NCBI GenBank assembly: GCA_023436205.1 | Contig: JAEZKC010000117.1 | Span: 133,726-197,725 of the forward strand | DNA: 64,000 nt | Reading direction: 5' to 3' | DNA from: Fibrobacterota bacterium | Lineage (GTDB): Bacteria; Fibrobacterota; Chitinivibrionia; Chitinivibrionales; Chitinispirillaceae | Part shown: piece by piece, positions 16,700 to 26,136 of the stretch | Position numbering within the stretch: the stretch's first letter is position 1 | Layout of the letters: every line of letters starts with the position of its first letter | The notes under the pieces: model-generated | What the model saw: the letters and a program-made list of their open reading frames with translations, nothing else | Database searches by the model: none | What the model was told of the DNA's origin: nothing | Made by a program: the position numbers and the translations under genes

Positions 16700-18907
16700 C
16701 TAATTCACCACTACCGTATAAAACCCCGGCCTCTTCACCACCCTAAACCTTCTCCCCTGCGAGGTTACCACCGCTTCTGACCTGTCGCAGCGCGCAATAC
16801 AATCATCATCGCAGCGCACCTTTGCGCACCCCGAGATATTCCTGATCAGGCACTGGCGGGTGGTCATGAGAGCCCTGCGGAAATTGACAGCCTGCCACAA
16901 GTCGATGTGCGGAGGAACATTCACCGCCCCTGTCTCCTTTTTGGGGAACTCGGGAGAGAGAAACAGCCCGCTGAAACCCTTAACGCTCAATAGTCCCTCG
17001 ATGGCATAGGAGTTTACAATGTTGAACCCGGGGCCGGCAATCCACGCTATTCCAGACCGTGATGCCGCATCGGCGATTCCGCTGTTATCAGTGGCGATCG
17101 GCCGCCCATCAAGGCTATGCAGAAGCTCCAATGCTTTTGAAAAATCATCTCCGATAAGTATCGAACTGAAAAACGGCGTGACACCCCTGTTATCATTTAT
17201 CATCGCAGCTGTAGCGGCTACATCCCTTATGCTGTTCGGGATAATGAGAAATGTCTCGCCACCGCTTTTTTCCTGCCGGAAGCCGCCCTCGATTGTGTCA
17301 ACGAAAACAGCTCTTTTAATTTTCCTGTTCGATGATGAAGAGTGCTCGATAAGTGGTATAGTGAAACGCGAAGAATCCAAAGTCATTTCACTGAGATTCT
17401 CGACAGCTTCCCTGCGCATCCGGTTAAGCTCTTTAGGGGTGATGAAACATCCTGCCCCGAGTCCTGATATATCAAGTTTATCCAGAAAAAACGGGCTTGT
17501 CCCCAGCCGCGAAAATTGTGAATTGAGGATCTCACTGTCAAGAGGCCGCTGGGTTGCGGCCGACAAGGGCATCAGAGAGCGGACAGTGGTGCTCTTATCC
17601 TTTGTTGCGAACACCGCTTCCAGTTGCGAGCCGACGCCACCCGAGACTTTGATCGTAAGGGGCACTTTAGTCCACTCCAACTTGTCGATTACCGCCTTGA
17701 TGCCATCAGCATCCGCCGAAAGCTCCTGTGTAAATACCTGGTAACCATCTTTGATCAGCCCTTTTAATTTATGCTCGATGAAAAACTGGTATTCACGCGG
17801 GCTGATTTTTTCCTTAAGCACACCTTTGCAGATAAAAGTAAAGTCGGATGTATAGATAAGAATTTCGGTATCGGGGGCGAGATCAACTCTCCTGTCAAGT
17901 GTAAGGATCTTCCTGTCCGCCCAGTACCCCGCCACATTGGCAACGAGCTTAAGAGACTGGTCGCGTGAGGAATCGATAAACATGTCTGAGCCGATGTTAC
18001 CTGTCACATAACCTGCGGTAAAATTCCTGTTAAAAACCGACTCCAGCCGCGTATCTTCACTGCGGATCGGTTTACACGCTTCCAGCGCGTCAACCTGCTC
18101 TCTCCAGGCCGAAGTGACATTGTACACATAAGGAAACTTCTTTATGCGGCCTTCAATCTTAAAGGAATCCACACCCGCATCATAGAGCGCATCCGCCTTG
18201 GAGAAAACAAAGTTGTCTTTCAGGTTGAATACCGCTCTGGGCTCACCCCCGTTTTTAGGGTTCAGCGAAGCATATTGACGCCTGCAGGGCTGAACGCATG
18301 CTCCCCTGTTCCCCGATTCCCCGCACATGTCGCTACTCAGGTAGCACTGGCCGGAAAAGGATACGCAGAATGCGCCATGCACGAAGACTTCCACTTTAAT
18401 GCCCAGTTCATGGGCGACGCCGCATAGAGGCTTGATCTCTGAAACGGAAAGTTCCCGGGAGAGATTCACCTGTGATACGCCGAAGCGGGAAAGAAATGAG
18501 ATCTGACCTTCGTTGTGGGTGGTCATTTGCGTTGACGCATGAACCTCGATTTCGGGGAAATGCTCTTTCAATATATGGAGCAGCCCCAGATCCTGAACAA
18601 TGACCACTCTGATTCCCGCCCGGTAGACCTTCTCCAGAAGATCGAGAATTTGGGGGATCTCGTGATCGAATACCAGAGTGTTCAGGGTGAGATAGAGTCT
18701 GCATCCCCGGGACTGGGCCATCTGTGAAAGCTGCCCGATCTCCTCTACAGTCAGGTTGCTGGCCCGCTGACGGGCATTGAAAGAGCCTGTTCCGCAGTAG
18801 ACCGCATCCGCACCGGCGCAAATGGCCGCTTTCACACTGTCGGCGTCTCCACCGGGGGACAAAAGCTCGATTTTTCTATTCAGGCGCGTATCCATAACTT
18901 TTTCCAT
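16700..18907 (-). CDS. Peptidase U32 family protein (RlhA/YegQ-like, with DUF3656-type C-terminus)
   Basis: A 735-residue U32 protein. The N-terminal half has the family pattern: ELLSPGGDADSVKAAICAGADAVYCG, the ASTQMTTHN segment, VFVHGAFCVSFSGQCYLSS and the cysteine motif RGACVQPCRRQY. The C-terminal half includes a region like DUF3656, with CAKVRCDDDCIARCDR near the end giving more cysteines. Such proteins act in tRNA or 23S rRNA hydroxylation (TrhP, RlhA) or were first described as collagenases. An in-frame ATG at 18895 is an alternative start. It is divergent to the YgiQ gene with about 90 bp between them. Confidence 0.88.
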   Translation of the reverse strand: MEKVMDTRLNRKIELLSPGGDADSVKAAICAGADAVYCGTGSFNARQRASNLTVEEIGQLSQMAQSRGCRLYLTLNTLVFDHEIPQILDLLEKVYRAGIRVVIVQDLGLLHILKEHFPEIEVHASTQMTTHNEGQISFLSRFGVSQVNLSRELSVSEIKPLCGVAHELGIKVEVFVHGAFCVSFSGQCYLSSDMCGESGNRGACVQPCRRQYASLNPKNGGEPRAVFNLKDNFVFSKADALYDAGVDSFKIEGRIKKFPYVYNVTSAWREQVDALEACKPIRSEDTRLESVFNRNFTAGYVTGNIGSDMFIDSSRDQSLKLVANVAGYWADRKILTLDRRVDLAPDTEILIYTSDFTFICKGVLKEKISPREYQFFIEHKLKGLIKDGYQVFTQELSADADGIKAVIDKLEWTKVPLTIKVSGGVGSQLEAVFATKDKSTTVRSLMPLSAATQRPLDSEILNSQFSRLGTSPFFLDKLDISGLGAGCFITPKELNRMRREAVENLSEMTLDSSRFTIPLIEHSSSSNRKIKRAVFVDTIEGGFRQEKSGGETFLIIPNSIRDVAATAAMINDNRGVTPFFSSILIGDDFSKALELLHSLDGRPIATDNSGIADAASRSGIAWIAGPGFNIVNSYAIEGLLSVKGFSGLFLSPEFPKKETGAVNVPPHIDLWQAVNFRRALMTTRQCLIRNISGCAKVRCDDDCIARCDRSEAVVTSQGRRFRVVKRPGFYTVVVN

Positions 18908-18996
18908 TTACCATCGATTAAATATTTTGCCGATACGAAATATGGTATATTTTGCTCTCGGCAGCTATTTATTTCTCCCACAGAACTGGGCACAGG

Positions 18997-20778
18997 ATGT
19001 TTTTACCGACTACGCGAAGAGAAATGGAAAAATTGGGCTGGAAACAGCTCGATATTATCCTGGTCACCGGCGACAGCTATATAGATTCACCCCTGGTGGG
19101 AGTTTCGGTCATTGGGCACTGCCTGGTTGAGGCTGGATTCAGAGTGGGAATCATCGGACAACCCGACCTGACGAGCGATCAGGATATCGGCAGACTCGGC
19201 CAGCCAGCTCTTTTCTGGGGGGTTACCGGCGGCTGCATCGATTCGATGGTCGCCAACAGAACAGCGGCGAACAAGTTCCGCCGGACTGACGACTACACCC
19301 CCGGGGGCATAAACGACCGGCGGCCCGACCGCGCAGTGATCGTCTACGCCAACCTGATCAGGACTCATTTCAAGGGTGGTGCCCCCATTGTGCTTGGGGG
19401 CCTCGAGGCCAGCCTCCGGCGAATCGCCCACTATGATTACTGGTCAAACAGTGTGCGCAAATCAATTCTCTTCGACAGTAAAGCTGATTATCTCCTCTAC
19501 TCCATGGCGGAGGATTCGGTGGTGGAACTTGCGCAGGCTCTAAAGCAAAGCCTTGATTGCTGCACAATACGAGGGCTCTGCTATATTGCCAAAGCCGCCC
19601 CTGATGATGGCATTGAACTTCCCGCATTTGACATTGTCAAGACCGACAAGGTTGCCTTCTCCCGCATGTTCCAGACCTTTTACCGTAATAATGATCCTGT
19701 CACGGCCAAGATTCTCTTCCAGAAGATGGATACCCGCTATCTGGTGCAGAACCCGCCGCCGCTACCCTTGACACAGAAGCGGCTCGATGAAGTCCATTCC
19801 TATGGTTATATGAGAGACGCGCATCCTTTTTACACGCAAGATGGACCTGTAAAGGCTCTTGAAACCATCCGGTTCTCGGTGCTGACTCATCGGGGATGTT
19901 ACGGAGAGTGCAGCTTCTGCTCCATCGCGGTTCATCAGGGGCGGACAGTCACCTCCCGCTCCAAAGGTTCCATAATTGACGAAGTTAAGGCTATAGCGGC
20001 TCATCCCCTGTTCAAGGGAAACCTTCAGGATGTGGGCGGGCCTACCGCGAATATGTACGGCTTTGAATGTGACAAGAAGCTGAAGAAAGGCGCTTGTGAC
20101 GACAAGGCGTGCCTCTACCCTGAAGTGTGCCCCAGCATGAAAATCGATCATGCAAAGCAGATCGAGCTTTTGAATGATATCAAGCGAATTCCCGGTGTAA
20201 AGCGGGTGTTTGTATCATCGGGGATCAGGTACGACATGATTCTCGCTGATCAGAAAAGCGGCTCCCGTTATCTGCGCGCGCTTATCAAGAGTCATGTATC
20301 CGGACAGATGAAAATCGCGCCAGAGCACTGTTCTCCGCTGGTGCTCGACAAAATGGGTAAGCCCGGGGTCGATGTCCTTCTGAAATTCAGAGAGCAGTTC
20401 AATGCCTTTGTGAAGGCGGACGGGAAAAACCAGTTTCTCTCCTATTACTTTATAGCGGCCCATCCCGGGTGCGGCATGGCGGAGATGAAGGAGCTCAAAA
20501 CCATCTGTACTGAGGAGCTCCGCTATACACCCGAGCAGGTCACGCTCTTCACTCCCACCCCCTCGACCCGTTCCACCATGATGTACTGCACCGGCATGGA
20601 TCCTTTTACAGGTGAAAAGTGCTATGTCGAGCGAAGCCCTATTGGGCGGCAGAAGCAGTTGGATCTATTGCTTTCGGTGCCCCGGTTTCTTCAGGAGAGC
20701 AGTGGTCCACGGCACCACGACAGGCGCCGCGAAGGAGGGCAGAGGTCGGACAGGGGTCGGGGCAGGAGAAGAGTATAG
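18997..20778 (+). CDS. YgiQ-family radical SAM protein
   Basis: A 593-residue member of the YgiQ family. The N-terminus MFLPTTRREMEKLGWKQLDI and DSYIDSPLVGVSVIGHCL are typical, as is RGCYGECSFCSIAVHQGR, whose CxxxCxxC binds the 4Fe-4S cluster of radical SAM enzymes. KIAPEHCSP and YFIAAHPGC are further family signatures. The open frame extends back to 18952, but the ATG at 18997 fits the family start. The last 30 residues are basic and rich in R and G. The reaction of YgiQ proteins is unknown. Confidence 0.9.
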   Translation: MFLPTTRREMEKLGWKQLDIILVTGDSYIDSPLVGVSVIGHCLVEAGFRVGIIGQPDLTSDQDIGRLGQPALFWGVTGGCIDSMVANRTAANKFRRTDDYTPGGINDRRPDRAVIVYANLIRTHFKGGAPIVLGGLEASLRRIAHYDYWSNSVRKSILFDSKADYLLYSMAEDSVVELAQALKQSLDCCTIRGLCYIAKAAPDDGIELPAFDIVKTDKVAFSRMFQTFYRNNDPVTAKILFQKMDTRYLVQNPPPLPLTQKRLDEVHSYGYMRDAHPFYTQDGPVKALETIRFSVLTHRGCYGECSFCSIAVHQGRTVTSRSKGSIIDEVKAIAAHPLFKGNLQDVGGPTANMYGFECDKKLKKGACDDKACLYPEVCPSMKIDHAKQIELLNDIKRIPGVKRVFVSSGIRYDMILADQKSGSRYLRALIKSHVSGQMKIAPEHCSPLVLDKMGKPGVDVLLKFREQFNAFVKADGKNQFLSYYFIAAHPGCGMAEMKELKTICTEELRYTPEQVTLFTPTPSTRSTMMYCTGMDPFTGEKCYVERSPIGRQKQLDLLLSVPRFLQESSGPRHHDRRREGGQRSDRGRGRRRV

Positions 20779-20836
20779 TGTGTGTTTGAAGCACGTCCGT
20801 TTCCGCTCACAGTTGCCGCGTTCCGGTTGACGCACC

Positions 20837-20885
20837 CACGTTCCGCTCACACTGAGCGTAGGTCCGCCGGAGTCGAAGTGTAATC
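20837..20885. repeat. REP-like family R1, copy
   Basis: TTCCGCTCACACTGAGCGTA followed by GGTCCGCCGGAGTCGAAGTG. The arms TCCGCTCA and TGAGCGTA-like words and CCGCCGG give partial dyad symmetry. Almost identical to the copies at 20945 and 21293. Confidence 0.85.
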
Positions 20886-20944
20886 CTTAAAAGTTCCGAT
20901 TGAAAACGTATTCATGTCTCGTTACCGCGTTCTGATTGACGCAT

Positions 20945-20993
20945 CCCCGTTCCGCTCACACAGAGCGTAGGTCCGCCGGAGTCGAAGTGTAAT
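20945..20993. repeat. REP-like family R1, copy
   Basis: Same 45-bp unit as at 20837 with a single change near the centre (CACAGAGCG for CACTGAGCG). It begins the larger duplicated block that continues to 21180. Confidence 0.85.
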
Positions 20994-21180
20994 ATCTTCC
21001 AAAATGGAGTTGGAGTATAGATATGGTTCTTTACGGGGGTTATTTTTCGTGCAGTCTGGCAGTCGTGAATTCTTTTTCTTTTGGTTAACGGCGAAGACGC
21101 CTTGTAGGACGCGAGTGGCATCTCCCGCTTTGGGGCACCCTTGCAAGTAGTGATCGGAGTCTATAGATCACGACAGAAGA
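20981..21180. repeat. About 200-bp dispersed block, copy A (contains R2)
   Basis: From CGAAGTGTAA through CTTCCAAAATGGAG, GTGCAGTCTGGCAGTCGTGA and the R2 element to GATCACGAC, this block is repeated at 54001-54206 with small insertions and substitutions. Being larger than REP units and without an ORF, it may be a non-autonomous mobile element. Clear terminal inverted repeats were not seen. Confidence 0.75.
21083..21174 (+). repeat. Structured repeat R2, copy 2
   Basis: Starts GGTTAACGGCGAAGACGCC and ends GAGTCTATAGATCACGAC. Can form GGCG/CGCC, an inner GCGAG/CTTGC stem and a 3' TGATC/GATCA hairpin. Differs from copy 3 at a few scattered bases only. Confidence 0.85.
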
Positions 21181-21226
21181 GATGAAAGGGAATTTCAGAC
21201 CTACTCCCCCATTCCGCTCACACAAA

Positions 21227-21267
21227 AGAGAATTGTTGATTTTTGATTGATGATTGTTGATTTAAAA
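21227..21267. repeat. Dispersed repeat R4, copy 1
   Basis: AGAATTGTTGATTTTTGATT followed by GATGATTGTTGATTTAAAA; repeated almost exactly at 63805-63845. AT-rich with repeated TGTTGAT words. In both places an R1 fragment is next to it. Confidence 0.75.
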
Positions 21268-21292
21268 GAATCGCACTGTTATGTAATGCAGT

Positions 21293-21340
21293 CCCGTTCC
21301 GCTCACACTGAGCGTAGGTCCGCCGGAGTCGAAGTGTAAC
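21293..21340. repeat. REP-like family R1, copy
   Basis: Third near-identical R1 unit in 500 bp. The stretch 20779-21426 therefore holds only R1, R2 and R4 repeats and no gene. Confidence 0.85.
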
Positions 21341-21426
21341 TCTTAAAAGTACCGATTGGAAACGTATTCACGATTACGAATACTAGGATCGACGAAATCG
21401 AGGATGAGTATTTATCGTGCATTGCA

Positions 21427-21822
21427 TTATCCTTTGAATAGAATTCCTTTTTCCGTCAGGCGGTATTTCTGTAAGCGGCTGCGTGGTTTTTGGGGCAGGG
21501 TCATTCCAACCATACCATGGCTTAGGGCAGGGGCGAGGTATTTCTCGCGGAAATTCTTTTCATCTTTTAAGCCCAGTTTTGCCTGAAGCTGCTTGCGGCT
21601 CATCTCGTCAGTGAGCACGCTAATGAGTTTTTCGACTTCGGAGGTGACTTCGGGGGCGACTTGGGGGGTGGTGACAGTGCGAAGAGCATCCAGAATCATA
21701 GTGAGCATGAATTCGATGAAGATTGAGCAATAATCGCCTGTAGAGCTTCTGTTGATTGCGTTGTAGTACTCTTTCTGATGTTCATGGATGAGGCTTGGAT
21801 GTGACCTGTAAATCGATGTCAC
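21427..21822 (-). pseudogene. Fic-family protein, C-terminal remnant
   Basis: A 131-codon frame that matches only the C-terminal part of Fic proteins: SLIHEHQKEYYNAINRSSTG and FIEFMLTMILDAL are typical of the region after the Fic core, and the rest is a winged-helix-like end (RLQKYRLTEKGILF). The catalytic HPFxxGNGR motif and everything before it are absent, and the sequence upstream of the first codon does not restore it. It is therefore a truncated copy and cannot AMPylate. It borders the restriction-modification island. Confidence 0.7.
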
Positions 21823-21836
21823 CTATCGAAGACAGT

Positions 21837-22214
21837 TCAACTCTTCCCCAGAATACTCTCCACATACCCCTCCATATCCTCCAGTACCTTGTCATACTGC
21901 ACCTTGTGAATCGTCTTCACCTTGAAATCCTTTGTGACATCATCGATAAAGGTCTCGAAATCCTTATTCTGCTCACAGAGTTTGTTCATGAGCTCCCAGT
22001 CGAGGGTTTGTTTTGATTTTGCCGGGAACAGCACCTCAGAGGCATCGATGTCTTCAAGGTCAAGCTTGATGAAGAAGGAAAAGCGGAAGGCAAGCTGAGC
22101 ACGCGAGCAAAAACGTAGAGGTAAAAATAAACTATAGGTCATTCTAGATCTACGACCTACGATGGGCGATATGCGAATTATGAACTTTCGGACACCGCCC
22201 CCGGGCCCATACAA
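21837..22214 (-). CDS. Unknown ORF, probably a gene fragment
   Basis: A frame of 125 codons. The first 45 residues look like translated intergenic sequence (they cover an R3-like word), while the last 75 (from about LDLEDIDASEVLFPAKSK to the end) have protein-like composition and are helical. No domain is recognised. It lies 14 bp from the Fic remnant and may be another leftover of the same lost region. Confidence 0.35.
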   Translation of the reverse strand: MYGPGGGVRKFIIRISPIVGRRSRMTYSLFLPLRFCSRAQLAFRFSFFIKLDLEDIDASEVLFPAKSKQTLDWELMNKLCEQNKDFETFIDDVTKDFKVKTIHKVQYDKVLEDMEGYVESILGKS

Positions 22215-22250
22215 TCAGCTATCTGACTCCTCCTACCTTGCAACTCCTCA

Positions 22251-22712
22251 TTATTCAATTATTTCAAAATCGATTTTTATCTTAAATTGTTTTGACGAGT
22301 CCTCAATAAATTGATTTCTTTTTGTAAGGTCTGGATTAAAATCAATGCTAGTCATTTTAAAAACATCCCCTTGGGGGTAAATTTCATAAACATTTAGTTT
22401 TCCCACAATTCGACTAATTGTGTCAGGCAACCCTGCATTGCTGCTGTCAAAAACCCAATGGCATGTATCAACATAATGAGACTTTTTTCCTGACCAATAT
22501 TGACTGGGGTTTGCAGAAATAGTTGGATAAATATCCAAATTTCTCTTTGTTGAATCAATGGCTATTATTTCAATGGAACTAAGTTTCACATTATATTTTC
22601 CATCAAACAAACCACAAGATAGTAGAGCCAATAAAGATACTATGACACAAAACAATTTGATTTTACACAAGAAGTTTATTCGCCTCCTAATTAAAAAAAA
22701 ATTAATCCGCAA
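22251..22712 (-). CDS. Small AT-rich lipoprotein
   Basis: A 153-residue frame with a basic N-terminus, a hydrophobic stretch and the lipobox LLSC (near residue 33); a later in-frame start would shorten the long leader. The mature part is beta-rich and unlike known families. The composition is clearly more AT-rich than the hsd genes, which hints at separate acquisition. No partner is evident. Confidence 0.6.
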   Translation of the reverse strand: MRINFFLIRRRINFLCKIKLFCVIVSLLALLSCGLFDGKYNVKLSSIEIIAIDSTKRNLDIYPTISANPSQYWSGKKSHYVDTCHWVFDSSNAGLPDTISRIVGKLNVYEIYPQGDVFKMTSIDFNPDLTKRNQFIEDSSKQFKIKIDFEIIE

Positions 22713-22906
22713 AAAATCACTCTGAGTGAGTATAATACCGCAGCTTTCAGCGCTGAATCCGTTTCTGAAACGATAGAGAATTCCTTTACCTCACCTATTT
22801 TCCCTGAATCCCCCCGGCACTTCCCCCCAAAGCTCCTCGGCTGCCCCAGATGATCACTCGTTGCGTACCGATTTCCATTTTTCTCACTTCTGCAGCGTTG
22901 TATTTC

Positions 22907-25900
22907 CTATCCCGCCCTACCATCTTTCCCACCATTCCCCTCCCCAGGCCTCTCAAGCTCAAAACCGCCGCTTGTTATAAACCGTTTCAGGAGTTCACTT
23001 ACTTTAATACTCACCTTGAACGGGGAGATGGTTGTTCCCTCTATTTTTTCAAAATAGAGTTTAGCTTTTGTCTTATCCACAGACTCTTTGAGCTCATCAA
23101 ATCTACCATATTCATTGATATTGGAACTTTTCACATACAAGTTCATTATAGTCTGAAGCTTGTATTTGTCCAAACCAAGGAATTCTGATATCTGATCAAT
23201 CTGGTTTGCCTTATCTCGCTTTTGATACTCTGTAATGTAATCGCGAAAAGTTTTCCCGCTCTCAAGTGTTATATCATTTCGCTGAACATCGTGAAGGAAG
23301 ATATTGGCATACTTCTGCTCTTCCTGTGTTAACCTGGCAAAGGATTTGTGCAAGTCATTAAGGGTCTGCTGCAATTCTTCTTCGGACAGGCTATCATTTT
23401 TCAGAGACTTGAGATATTTATCAAACCGTGAATTCATGTAGTCTGTATCGATAACTCCGGTATCGATCTGTGTTAAATAGCCGTCAATCTCAAAGGGGAT
23501 CTCCTCGGAACCACCGCCTCCTCCCCCGCCGCTGCCGCCGGAAAAGAGTTCCTTGTAACGAAGAGCAAGTGTCAGATAACTAGTTTCATCAAACTGCATT
23601 GTGACGATCGTTTTTGATTTTTCTGTATCGCTACCAAACTCATAGGTTGTCTTGCTCCATTTGAAACCCTGTACCTTTGCGGCTTCAAGATGTTTATTCA
23701 ACTCTTTAAAGAGCTTGGCGAACTTGCCGCGCTCCGTCTTGTCATCCGGAACCTTTGTAAAGTCTTCAACACCAGCCCGCTTGAACAATTCGGCTATTTC
23801 ATCAAAAACCGAGTTCATTTTTTTCAGGTTGGAATCAAGGCGCTCCACGAATAACCCCAGAGGTCTGTCTCCGGAGTAAAGTTTTACCGCCTCATTGATA
23901 TTCTGTTCCATCGTGTGGGGCATTCTGTAATAGCGAATCGTTCCGAAGGGCTTGTCTGGGCCGAAGAGGCGGTTAGTGCGTGAGAATGCCTGGATAATAT
24001 TCTCATAGTGCAGGACTTTATCCATATACAGGGTGTTTATCCATTTGGAATCAAATCCGGTCAGCATCTGGTCGACTACTATAAGAAGATCAATCTGCTT
24101 TTCTGGCTCGCGCTCTATCCGTGTATAAGGAGCCTTATGGGCAAGGCGCGCGGCAATATCTCTTTTAAACTTCGCGTGCTCGGGGATGGTAAACTCCCGA
24201 TCGTAGCGTTTGTTGTAGTCCTCTATGATCTCTACAAGTCCGTCCTCTTTAACAATTGCATTGCCGTTGTTGTCGATATTGGGATCAAAGAGTGCGGATA
24301 TTTTCAGATCAGGTTTCTTACTTTTTATCAACCGGTAATAGTCTATCGCTTCGGCAATGCTGTTTGTGGCGAATATGGCATGAAATTTACCATTTTGGCT
24401 TAGGGTCAACCAGTTCTCCAAGATATCCTCGACAACTTTTTCCTGATGTTCTATGCGCTCGTATTGACCTTTGGGTAGAAAATCTTCGATCCCTTTGACA
24501 TAATTACCTGCATTATCCTTGTAACCCGCCATCTTAACCGTTTTCATGTATTTGTTGAACACGGCTCTTTTCTTAGGATCAGCGAGGGCTTCTCTTTCAT
24601 TTTTTGCCTTGGCCTGTTCGAGAGCCACAGCTACACGTAAATCTCTATCTTTATGGGTGAGAACCTTATAGGGATCAAACCCAAGGACGTTTTTATCCCG
24701 GATACCGTCAGCGATACTGTAGCGGTGCAGTTCATCCCCGAATACAGTACAGGTGGTGCTGTCTTTCTTCTGGTTTTCATCATGAATGGGCGTACCGGTA
24801 AACCCGAAGAACATGGCATGGGGAAAGGTCTCTTTGATGGTACTAAGCATATCACCGAAGGTTGAGCGGTGCGCTTCATCGACGATAATAACTATTCTTT
24901 TGGAATTGATCTGCCCAATGTCGTGTGCGTTAAGACCGCCATCCTCTTTCTTTATATTACTCATCTTTTGAATGGATGTAACGATCAGGGTGTTTGCCGG
25001 GTCTTTGCTCTTGAGTTTGGAAATCAAAACTGTGGTATCTTCTGTCGCCTGCACCTCTTCGTTGTCTGCTGCAAAGTTGCGGTATTCGCGAAGCGACTGA
25101 GTGCCAAGCTCTATGCGGTCCATCAGGAAAATAACCTTATCGGCATCTTTGGAGTTGGCGATCAGTTGCGCCGACTTGAAGCTGGTCATTGTTTTGCCCG
25201 AGCCGGTGGTATGCCAGACAAAGCCGCCCCGCATATTCTGCTGTTCCCAGTCTGCTTTGGAAACTTTATCTGATATGGCATTGGCCGCGTAGTACTGATA
25301 GCTGCGCATCACCTTCAGGACACCGTCAGAATTATCTGCAACGGTGTAGAATCCGATCAACTGATGCGCCATGGGGATCGAAAGCAGCGAGGAGGCGATT
25401 GGTTTCCAGTTATTGACAGGCTCGTTATTAAAGTCTGCCCAGTGGAAATAGTAATCCTTGTTGAAGGTGCCGTCAGGGCCGGGGTTGGCAAAATAAACCG
25501 TTTCCTCCGGCTGCATGGCGACAAATATCTGGATAAGGGAGAAGATCCCGGTAAATATCTTCTCGTGTGCGTATTTTTCTATCTGATTGTAAGCCTGGGA
25601 GACACTGATGCCGCTTCTTTTGAGTTCGATATGGATAACCGGCATGCCGTTAATGAGGAGCATCAGGTCACCGCGCCGGTCGTTCAGTAGCTTTGATTTA
25701 CTCTTGAATATGGGTTGCTGGGCGATCTGGTATCTGCTCTGTCCGGCGGCGATCTCGCGACGGTCGTAGATCTTGAGGCTGATCTCTTTGCCGAAGTGCT
25801 GGGTGTCGTCCGGGTTGTCGCGAGTGATGGAGACAGTTTTACCGTTGATAAAGCCGTTGAGTTTCAAGGGGGTGCGCAGGGTGGTGATCTGCTCGATTAT

Positions 25901-26101
25901 CTGCTGCACCTCACTGTCGGTGAGGGGACAATCATTGAGGCGGTCGATACCCCGGTTGTTATCAAAGAGAATGTTCGCCCAGTTTTGGAGCAGCTCGTCT
26001 TCAGTGGGGTTTTTTAAAACTTTATCTTCCCCATCCCAACCTTTTTGTGAAAGCACCTCGATCAGGGCTTTTTCAAAGTCTGCTTCTCTGGTGAATGTCA
26101 T
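22907..26101 (-). CDS. hsdR: Type I restriction endonuclease subunit R
   Basis: A 1064-residue HsdR. The N-terminal nuclease domain shows RRGDLMLLINGMPVIHIELK with the D...ExK pattern (about residues 145-161). The motor part has VWHTTGSGKT (Walker A, about 295-304), VIFLMDRIEL, IVDEAHRSTFG (DEAH box, about 408-411) and FGFTGTPI (motif III). QMLTGFDSK and AFSRTNR are motifs V and VI. A glycine-rich linker (around residue 850) separates the C-terminal helical domain, which docks on the methylase. It follows hsdS by 35 bp. The enzyme cuts unmethylated DNA after ATP-driven translocation. Confidence 0.95.
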   Translation of the reverse strand: MTFTREADFEKALIEVLSQKGWDGEDKVLKNPTEDELLQNWANILFDNNRGIDRLNDCPLTDSEVQQIIEQITTLRTPLKLNGFINGKTVSITRDNPDDTQHFGKEISLKIYDRREIAAGQSRYQIAQQPIFKSKSKLLNDRRGDLMLLINGMPVIHIELKRSGISVSQAYNQIEKYAHEKIFTGIFSLIQIFVAMQPEETVYFANPGPDGTFNKDYYFHWADFNNEPVNNWKPIASSLLSIPMAHQLIGFYTVADNSDGVLKVMRSYQYYAANAISDKVSKADWEQQNMRGGFVWHTTGSGKTMTSFKSAQLIANSKDADKVIFLMDRIELGTQSLREYRNFAADNEEVQATEDTTVLISKLKSKDPANTLIVTSIQKMSNIKKEDGGLNAHDIGQINSKRIVIIVDEAHRSTFGDMLSTIKETFPHAMFFGFTGTPIHDENQKKDSTTCTVFGDELHRYSIADGIRDKNVLGFDPYKVLTHKDRDLRVAVALEQAKAKNEREALADPKKRAVFNKYMKTVKMAGYKDNAGNYVKGIEDFLPKGQYERIEHQEKVVEDILENWLTLSQNGKFHAIFATNSIAEAIDYYRLIKSKKPDLKISALFDPNIDNNGNAIVKEDGLVEIIEDYNKRYDREFTIPEHAKFKRDIAARLAHKAPYTRIEREPEKQIDLLIVVDQMLTGFDSKWINTLYMDKVLHYENIIQAFSRTNRLFGPDKPFGTIRYYRMPHTMEQNINEAVKLYSGDRPLGLFVERLDSNLKKMNSVFDEIAELFKRAGVEDFTKVPDDKTERGKFAKLFKELNKHLEAAKVQGFKWSKTTYEFGSDTEKSKTIVTMQFDETSYLTLALRYKELFSGGSGGGGGGGSEEIPFEIDGYLTQIDTGVIDTDYMNSRFDKYLKSLKNDSLSEEELQQTLNDLHKSFARLTQEEQKYANIFLHDVQRNDITLESGKTFRDYITEYQKRDKANQIDQISEFLGLDKYKLQTIMNLYVKSSNINEYGRFDELKESVDKTKAKLYFEKIEGTTISPFKVSIKVSELLKRFITSGGFELERPGEGNGGKDGRAG

Positions 26102-26136
26102 TGTTCGTAGCCGTTCCTTGTGCGAAGTGGAAGATG

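Noticed and set aside
17019..17744. 241-codon plus-strand ORF
   Set aside because: Antisense shadow of the U32 peptidase gene; no recognisable domain.
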